DNA of 64,000 bases. Source: Synanceia verrucosa (Eukaryota > Chordata > Actinopteri > Perciformes > Synanceiidae). The notes under the pieces were generated by a model. The model saw only the letters and a list, made by a program, of their open reading frames with translations. It had not been told where the DNA came from and made no database searches. The DNA is taken from assembly GCA_029721515.1 (NCBI GenBank), contig CM056567.1, positions 22,304,731 through 22,368,730 on the forward strand. The letters are read 5' to 3'. Positions 61,693 through 64,000 of this stretch are shown here, piece after piece; position 1 is the first letter of the stretch; each line of letters opens with the position of its first letter. The translations under genes were made by a program, and so were the position numbers.

Positions 61693-64000
61693 GTATATAT
61701 ATATACACACACACGTATATATACGTGTATATATATATACACACACACACACACACGTATATAGTGTGTGTGTGTGTATATATATATACGTATATATATA
61801 TACACACACACACACACGTATATATACGTGTGTGTGTGTGTGTATATATATATACGTATATATATATATATATATATATAAGTATATATATATACACACA
61901 CACACATGCCATGCCATGTTATGCCATCAAAGTGTTTATTTTTTTTTTTTTTTTTTTTTTTTTAAACAGCTGATCATTGATCATGGTCTCCCACAGCCTG
62001 TCAGTAAAATTAGGGCTTCTGTGATTTGTAGTCAGGATACAAATGGTTAATATGTGCCACGGAGAGCACGAAGTGGAGACAATCGTAGTTAGAGAGCAAA
62101 ATAAACAGATTCTGGACAAAAAGTGGCGATTTTGGTGAAAGTGTCCTCGACTCTCCTCCAGATAAAACAAGAATGGAACAAGGTAAAAACAAATGTTTTT
62201 TTCATGATGAAATAGCTCAAGTCTTCTTTCATTTGAGCTACTCTGTGTTTTCAGATACATGGTACAAAATATTCTGTGGGTCTCGAAATATGACTCAAAA
62301 TGGGCAAAAAACACTGGAACAAGGCACTTTCGATTTAAAAAACAGCTGGCACACAAAGATTTAGATTTGCCTCTCCTTTATAAGTTGGTTTGCAACAAAG
62401 TCTGTAGAAATTGAGTCACAAAAATGCCAAACATAACCTGCAGCAGAACAGCACCATCACTTCAACTCAGGACATTCCTTTGCCAAGGTTATTTTTTCAC
62501 CAGGGTTTATTTATTTGTATGTTGATTTGCAAAATAATTCAAAAAGCTGTGGACAGATTTTGATGAAATTGTCAGGGTTGGTCAGAAGTGGCCTAACTTA
62601 AAACTGATTATCCTAATTTTTGGTGGTGATCGGATCCGATTCAACAACACCACCAAAAATTAATCAGTTTTGTCCCTGAAAATTTCGTCAAAAACTGTCC
62701 ATAACTTCTTGAGTTACTTTGCAAGCGTACAAACCAACAAACAAACAAACAAGCCCTGGTGAAAACATAACCGCCTTGGCGGAGGTCTGTGCTCTCTGAG
62801 TGCTTCTCTAGTTTAAGTATGACAAAATGTCCTTGTATTTATTTGGTTCTCTCTTTGTTCTCTCTTGGTTCTCTCTGATTGTCTCCAGTTCTCTTCATTC
62901 TCTCTGGGTTTTCTCTGGTTACCTCCACCAAGGAGGTTATGTTTTCACTGGGGTTTGTTTATTTGTATGTTGGTTTGCAAAACAACTCAAAAAGTTGGGG
63001 ATGGATTTTGACAAAATTTTCAGGGTTGGCCGGAAGTGGTCTAACGTAAAACTGATTAATCTTTGGTGGTGCCATTAAATCGGATCCAAACACCACCAAA
63101 AATTAATCAGTTTTAAGTTAGACCACTTCCGGCCAACCCTGAAAATTTTGTCAAAACTGTCCAAACTTTTTGAGCTACTTTGCAAACCAACAAACAAACA
63201 AGTCCTGGTGAAAACATAACCTCCTTGGCAGCAGAGGTAACGTTAAATAAATAAAAAAAAAGTCGCTGCCTTGGCGGAGGTCTGCGCTCTCTGAATGCTT
63301 TCCTAGTTACCTCTGGTTCTATCTTGGTTCTCTCTGATTCTCTCTCTTTGATTCTCTCTTGGTTCTCTCTGGTTCTCCAGCCTCCTCCCTCAGTCCAAAG
63401 ACAGTGAGCTCAGGTTAACTGGTGACTCTAAACTGGTTCTAGGTGTGAATGTCAGTGTGAATGGTTTCTGTCTCCATGTGTTTGCCCTCTGATGGTCTGA
63501 TGAATGAATGAATGAATAAATAAGTGATGGCATCTTATGTTGTCCATAATATTCTAGTCTAGTCTCTCATAGCGGTCTTGACCTCAAAGACCAGAGCAGC
63601 CTGCAAACTCTGACCCTTAAGCTAAAATGATTCCAGAAATTTTGATATTTCTTCCACTGTGGTGCCTGGGACAGCCTAGTCACTCCTTTTGGTTTTTATG
63701 TCTTTAAGTACCATCCAATTCCATAAAAATCCTTATTAAAAGTATGGTCGTTGAGAGTATGAGCCGTGTAGATAAATGGTCAAATGATGTTAATGTGGCG
63801 GCGAGGCTGCAGAATGGACAGGAACTGGAGGGAGACTGGCAGTGAATCTGCAACGACCACCATAAATCACCTAATTATGAACATGCACGATTTAAGTAGC
63901 AACATCAGTCATAGCACTGCACGCGTTTGTGTCATCTATCTGCCACATTTTCATCTCCTATTTGTCATCCTGCCTGTGCATTTGCAGAAATTATTGATGT
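32682..64000 (+). CDS. phf14: PHF14, PHD finger protein 14 (5' two thirds; continues past window)
   Basis: PHF14 is a nuclear chromatin protein that reads histone H3 tails through a PHD1 - zinc knuckle - extended PHD2 (PZP) module. Coding exons: 34690-34800, 35936-36732, 38502-38634, 51066-51225, 52014-52125, 53084-53221, 53512-53658, 53887-54157, 57880-57986, 61027-61122 and the start of one at 63988. They encode about 691 residues. Order: DRSLKRRQVKPLAASLL N-terminus, acidic disordered region (about 38-303), PZP module (about 320-515), a conserved basic linker, then a coiled-coil segment (about 624-680). The two C-terminal PHD fingers must lie to the right. All exon joins keep frame, with no stops. 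Introns total about 27 kb, the largest (12.4 kb) after exon 4 and full of transposons. Family assignment rests on near-identity to vertebrate PHF14 across exons 4-11. Confidence 0.97.
34690..34800 (+). CDS. phf14: PHF14 exon 2 (N-terminus)
   Basis: Acceptor TTGTCTTGCAG, then TG completing the start codon, then DRSLKRRQVKPLAASLLDAL and DYDSSDDSDFEVGDAS, closely matching the conserved PHF14 N-terminus. Donor GTATGT; ends in phase 1 (G of a Gly codon). Confidence 0.95.
35455..35840 (+). mobile_element. TTAACTC-family MITE, copy 1 (intron 2), left end lost
   Basis: Shares AGAGAGCAAAACAAA, GTGGTGATTTTGGTGAAA, CAGATAAAACAAGAA and CTGTGGGTCTAG with the copies at 55.8 and 62.0 kb and ends CAGCTGGCACTCAAAGAGT. 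A partial inverted piece (35325-35395, ATCACCACTTTTTGTCCAGATTC) lies just before it. Confidence 0.85.
35936..36732 (+). CDS. phf14: PHF14 exon 3 (acidic disordered region)
   Basis: 797-base exon after acceptor TTCTGCTAG. Encodes SDGTGNGSEGSK..., a Lys/Arg patch (PPKGRRKSKK), a PDPDPDPEPE run, then the conserved PHF14 block PKKWNFRRNRPMLDF / MEELNEMDDYDSEDDNDWRP, then an Asp run (about residues 226-260) encoded by a GAT/GAC trinucleotide array, and ELTNDSMSQGKGNE. Donor GTGAGC, phase 0. The repetitive Asp run is lineage-variable sequence. Confidence 0.95.
36850..37290. mobile_element. Non-autonomous DNA transposon relic (intron 3)
   Basis: Begins TATACACCAATCAAGCAAAACATTGTGACCACTGAC, a terminal sequence I know from abundant fish Tc1/mariner-like dispersed repeats, followed by GATCACTGATGCAGGTGGAG-type body. 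No transposase. The right end is not clear. Confidence 0.5.
38502..38634 (+). CDS. phf14: PHF14 exon 4 (first half of PHD1)
   Basis: Acceptor CAATTCCCCAG. Encodes DALLDRSQTWSTQHILICCV and CLGDNSEDADEIIQCDNCGV, TVHEG. The CxxC and CDNC zinc ligands of the first PHD finger (C4HC3) and the start of its His ligand are seen. Ends in phase 1. Confidence 0.97.
38711..38938 (-). mobile_element. tRNA-related SINE (intron 4)
   Basis: On the minus strand it starts CAGGGGTAGAGCAGG (A box) and has GTCAGTGGTTCTATTCTTGCC (B box). The opposite end GGTAAATGGACTGTATTTG is the widely repeated fish block TAAATGGACTG. Decayed. Confidence 0.6.
39665..40090. mobile_element. Foldback MITE, copy A, nested in the hAT element
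   Basis: Long inverted arms: ACAAGGAGGTTACATTTTCACTGG ... GGAAGTGGCCTAACT ... ATTAATTTT against AAAATTAATCAGTTTTAAGTTAGGC ... GGTGAAAACATAACCTCCTTGG. Outer GCAGACCTCCGGCTAAGG matches the end of the copies at 62.5 and 63.3 kb. Confidence 0.85.
40085..40510 (+). pseudogene. hAT transposase N-terminus (BED zinc finger) relic
   Basis: A + frame reads LKSNVWGFFWFPKEQGKIMT, KDKVTCKIRRTKLTYHTTTS and NLRAHLSTLHPG: a BED zinc finger with one Cys replaced (CKIRR for CxxC) but the H..H pair kept. After a frameshift and stop near 40386 it resumes as TDLLTRFVCEDMRPINVIYE, SGFQAFIHELV, typical of hAT transposases, then stops. The catalytic domain is missing. Confidence 0.85.
40650..41313. mobile_element. 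Second hAT-like MITE abutting the first
   Basis: TAGGGCCAGGGCAAC on the left and GGTGCAGCCCTA on the right are hAT-type ends, with repeated ATTAGTTGACAGATC-like motifs inside. The flanks (CTAATGAC and TTTCTGAC) match at only 5 of 8, so the boundaries are uncertain. Confidence 0.45.
41314..45430. other. PHF14 intron 4 interior, no gene seen
   Basis: Short (CA)n near 41788-41815 and (AACT)n near 43526-43548; otherwise single-copy-looking, AT-rich intron sequence without coding frames on either strand. Confidence 0.5.
45440..45645. repeat. GC-rich degenerate minisatellite
   Basis: Repeated CTCCGCCA(C/T)CCC..GC(T/C)GCAATCC(T/C)GCTAC blocks, interleaved with GTGATCATCGTGATCACAGCAA, about four to five imperfect copies. 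It stands out as GC-rich in an AT-rich intron. Confidence 0.7.
45660..47400 (+). mobile_element. Tc1-like transposon relic, split by a nested insert
   Basis: The + strand encodes transposase pieces: CRCSPSAVGYTLQKYRRTN, SGHPRVSSARNGRTLIHRCR, then after a frameshift near 45905 NWKKILWSDESSLQLY (first catalytic Asp), HGGGSIMAWGCKS, MIQRDNAPCQ (second Asp) to 46411. After the insert, the frame resumes at 47227 as VASS/WPAQSPDMNPIENL-like sequence (third acid). Stops and shifts make it dead. Confidence 0.88.
46412..47226. mobile_element. 815-bp Harbinger-like MITE nested in the Tc1 element
   Basis: Ends GGGGCCTCATTTATCAA and (inverted) GGAGCCTCATTTATCAAT form terminal inverted repeats. Removing it restores continuity of the Tc1 transposase similarity. 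Repeated GCGTACGCCAG/CACGCCAAG-like motifs inside; no transposase. Confidence 0.85.
47401..49385. other. PHF14 intron 4 interior, no gene seen
   Basis: No coding frame or clear repeat. 48180-48800 is higher-complexity sequence than its surroundings, without visible transposon marks. Confidence 0.45.
49394..50296. mobile_element. hAT MITE with perfect 8-bp target duplication
   Basis: TAGGGATG at the left and CATCCCTA at the right are terminal inverted repeats; the flanks 49386-49393 and 50297-50304 are both CTAAAAAC. Adjacent subterminal ATATCGGCCGATATT and ATTGGATATCGCC are also related. No coding sequence. Contains a nested TTAACTC MITE. Confidence 0.93.
49423..49667 (-). mobile_element. 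TTAACTC-family MITE, copy 2, nested in the hAT MITE
   Basis: Starts TTAACTCTTGTTTTATCAG and ends CACTGAAAGAGTTAA; inside, TTTTGCTCTCTAATCTCGAT is the reverse complement of the core in the other copies. Internally deleted (245 bp). Confidence 0.88.
50305..51065. other. End of PHF14 intron 4, nothing recognised
   Basis: Non-coding, AT-rich, ends at the exon 5 acceptor. A CCTCAGTCTG-free, repeat-poor stretch. Confidence 0.45.
51066..51225 (+). CDS. phf14: PHF14 exon 5 (end of PHD1, zinc knuckle)
   Basis: Acceptor GTGTTTCCAG. Encodes CYGVDGESDSIMSSASENST, EPWFCDACKNGVTPSCELCP and NQDGIFKETDAGR. WFCDAC closes PHD1; CELCPNQDG is the zinc-knuckle/extended PHD start as in BRPF and JADE type PZP modules. 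Donor GTGGGA, phase 2. Confidence 0.97.
52014..52125 (+). CDS. phf14: PHF14 exon 6 (extended PHD2), followed by a GC donor
   Basis: Acceptor TTTTCATTTTCAG. Encodes WVHVVCALYVPGVAFGDIDK and LRPVTLTEMNYSKYGAK. The next exon resumes exactly at ECSFCED, so the junction must be AAG|GCACGT: the intron begins with GC, not GT. Phase 0. Confidence 0.96.
52555..53000 (+). repeat. About 21-bp minisatellite in intron 6
   Basis: Roughly 20 units of the type ACTAAGTCATTATTTTACAAT, alternating with ACTATGTCATTATTTTGCAAC so that a dimer of about 41-42 bp is the higher-order unit in 52790-52960. Confidence 0.93.
53084..53221 (+). CDS. phf14: PHF14 exon 7 (extended PHD2)
   Basis: Acceptor TGTTGCGTTCAG. Encodes ECSFCEDARFARTGVCISCD, AGMCRSYFHVTCAQREGLLS and EAAAEE, with the C4HC2H ligands of the extended PHD finger. 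Donor GTAAGA, phase 0. Confidence 0.97.
53512..53658 (+). CDS. phf14: PHF14 exon 8
   Basis: Acceptor TTGCTTCTTCAG. Encodes DIADPFFAYCKQHADRFDRK, WKRKNYLALQSYCKVSLQER and EKQLTPEAQ; YCKQH supplies the last zinc ligands of the PZP module. Donor GTACCG, phase 0. Confidence 0.97.
53887..54157 (+). CDS. phf14: PHF14 exon 9 (conserved linker)
   Basis: Acceptor TTCCACCTACAG. Encodes ARITTRLQQYRAKAELSRNT, RPQAWVPREKLPRPLTSSAS, AIRKLMRKAELMGISTDIFP and GRRKHKQPALTADFVNYYL. Highly conserved in PHF14. Donor GTGAGG, phase 1; the split Glu codon G|AG joins to exon 10. Confidence 0.97.
54158..55788. other. PHF14 intron 9, first part, nothing recognised
   Basis: Non-coding intron sequence; no coding frames or clear repeats. 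Confidence 0.45.
55789..56246 (+). mobile_element. TTAACTC-family MITE, copy 3, full length (458 bp)
   Basis: Starts TTAACGCTCTGAGTGCCATTG and ends CTGGTACTCAGTGAGTTAA, so the ends are inverted repeats. The core carries ATCGAGATTAGAGAGCAAAACAAA and AAAGTGGTGATTTTGGTGAAAG. The best-preserved copy in the window. Confidence 0.92.
56247..57879. other. PHF14 intron 9, second part, nothing recognised
   Basis: AT-rich non-coding DNA including an A/T run of GAAATATAGAAATATA type near 57185-57240. Confidence 0.45.
57880..57986 (+). CDS. phf14: PHF14 exon 10 (coiled coil)
   Basis: Acceptor TTGATATTCAG. Encodes RNMRMIQIQDNISEQKNLKD and KLESEQEKLHVEYNK, a leucine/glutamate-rich coiled-coil segment. Donor GTGAGC, phase 0. 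Confidence 0.97.
57987..59346. other. PHF14 intron 10, first part, nothing recognised
   Basis: Non-coding; no clear element. Confidence 0.45.
59347..60229 (-). mobile_element. Tc1-like transposon, same family as 2836-3727, other deletions
   Basis: Minus strand: right terminal repeat GGTGAGCGAATACTTTTGGC at 60201 up to 60229, followed by TA. N-terminal helix-turn-helix pieces follow (GRSQELSEFQRGTVIGCHLC, LLNIPQSTVSCIIRTWK, RSGRPRKL), then a deletion near 59755, then GGGGIMVWGCFSGAG, FQHDCAPVHKARS and HLNPIEHLWDELE. It stops near 59347, so the last 40 or so residues and left terminal repeat are missing. Confidence 0.93.
60430..60845. mobile_element. MITE-like repeat with weak inverted ends
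   Basis: AGTGTTAATTTTGACAGCAAATT at the left and the inverse of TTTTCATCAACGAAGTTAACATT at the right pair imperfectly; TTTAGTTTTAGTC and GATGAAAT motifs recur inside, as in a family common in fish genomes. Confidence 0.5.
61027..61122 (+). CDS. phf14: PHF14 exon 11 (coiled coil end)
   Basis: Acceptor CCCTCCTGCAG. Encodes LCESLEELLNVNGELRSEGQ and AMWTLLGGILGQ. Donor GTACCA, phase 0. Confidence 0.96.
61647..61907. repeat. Self-complementary (TA)n/(CA)n/(TG)n array
   Basis: Blocks of TATATA, CACACA, CGTATATATACG and TGTGTG alternate so that (CA)n and (TG)n arms face each other around ACGTATAT centres. All is alternating purine-pyrimidine. Confidence 0.97.
61936..61963. repeat. T homopolymer run
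   Basis: About 26 consecutive T directly before the MITE at 61965; possibly part of the same insertion boundary, where copy 1 at 35.45 kb also has a T run. Confidence 0.9.
61965..62362 (+). mobile_element. TTAACTC-family MITE, copy 4, left end replaced
   Basis: Same core as copies 1 and 3. Like copy 1 it begins ...AAACAGCTGATCA...GGTCTCCCACAGCCTG after a T run, so copies 1 and 4 form a sub-family distinct from copy 3. Confidence 0.85.
62475..62820. mobile_element. Foldback MITE, copy B
   Basis: Left arm CCAAGGTTATTTTTTCACCAGGG ... AAGTGGCCTAACTTAAAACTGATTA; right arm AATTAATCAGTTTTG ... GGTGAAAACATAACCGCCTTGGCGGAGGTCTGTGCTCTCTGAG. Confidence 0.85.
62918..63310. mobile_element. Foldback MITE, copy C
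   Basis: Near-perfect palindrome 62918-63241 from GTTACCTCCACCAAGGAGG to GCAGAGGTAAC, with arms of about 150 bases around a small loop. It is followed by the outer end (CCTTGGCGGAGGTCTGCGCTCTCTGAATGC) of another copy after an A-rich gap. Confidence 0.9.
63311..63987. other. End of PHF14 intron 11, simple sequence then nothing recognised
   Basis: 63305-63385 is a degenerate (TTCTCTCTGG)n-like run continuing from 62850-62915; the rest is ordinary intron up to the exon 12 acceptor. Confidence 0.5.
63988..64000 (+). CDS. phf14: PHF14 exon 12, first 13 bases
   Basis: A pyrimidine-rich stretch ends TTTGCAG at 63987 and the next codons read K-L-L-M. In vertebrate PHF14 the residues after GQ begin with KL, and exon 11 ends in phase 0, so this is probably the start of exon 12. 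Thirteen bases are too few for certainty. Confidence 0.6.

Noticed and set aside
61509..61973. Open frames of up to 132 codons on both strands
   Set aside because: They are translations of the TA/CA/TG microsatellite and T run, with no real protein composition.
1..64000. CRISPR arrays, bacterial operons, phage or viral genomes
   Set aside because: No regularly spaced direct repeats with unique spacers, no prokaryotic gene order, and all coding relics are vertebrate or transposon type.

Overview
The window looks like teleost fish nuclear DNA. It has one large intron-rich vertebrate gene with GT-AG exons on the + strand, and the space between and inside genes is packed with decayed fish-type transposons: L2/CR1-like LINEs, Tc1-like, hAT and Harbinger-like elements, tRNA-derived SINEs, foldback MITEs and long (TA)n/(CA)n microsatellites. 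No bacterial, organellar or viral genome is suggested. Protein families were named from remembered conserved motifs, without database searches.

The right half, about 32.65 kb to the window edge, is PHF14 (PHD finger protein 14), a chromatin reader. Eleven exons are resolved (coding sequence for about 691 residues) and a twelfth starts at the last 13 bases; the C-terminal PHD fingers lie beyond the window. All exon phases close without a frameshift. Two details stand out: the start codon appears to be split by intron 1 (A | TG), and intron 6 seems to start with GC instead of GT. Introns carry at least four copies of one TTAACTC-ended MITE, three foldback elements, two hAT elements with visible target duplications, a Tc1 element split by a Harbinger-like insert, and a 21-bp minisatellite.

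The left half, 1-32.6 kb, holds no complete well-known gene. From left to right it contains: a possible splice site at the window edge; a miRNA-precursor-like hairpin near 1.7 kb; LINE, Tc1, SINE and Ty3/gypsy relics (2-10 kb); a near full-length minus-strand LINE (11.7-15 kb) preceded by the tail of a second; a group of unrecognised minus-strand exon-like blocks (16.8-18.1 kb); a Helitron-like element with hairpin ends (18.7-20.4 kb); a 35-bp minisatellite; an apparently intact minus-strand coiled-coil gene with a fresh 75-codon internal duplication (24.26-25.54 kb); next to it, head to head, a broken CHMP6 copy (about 26.0-26.7 kb); and a second near full-length minus-strand LINE (27.25-30.4 kb).

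The only genes likely to make protein are PHF14 and, less surely, the coiled-coil gene. No operon-like or defence system is seen. The candidates most worth follow-up are the coiled-coil gene beside the CHMP6 pseudogene, the split PHF14 start codon and GC-AG intron, the pre-miRNA-like hairpin, and the Helitron-like element.
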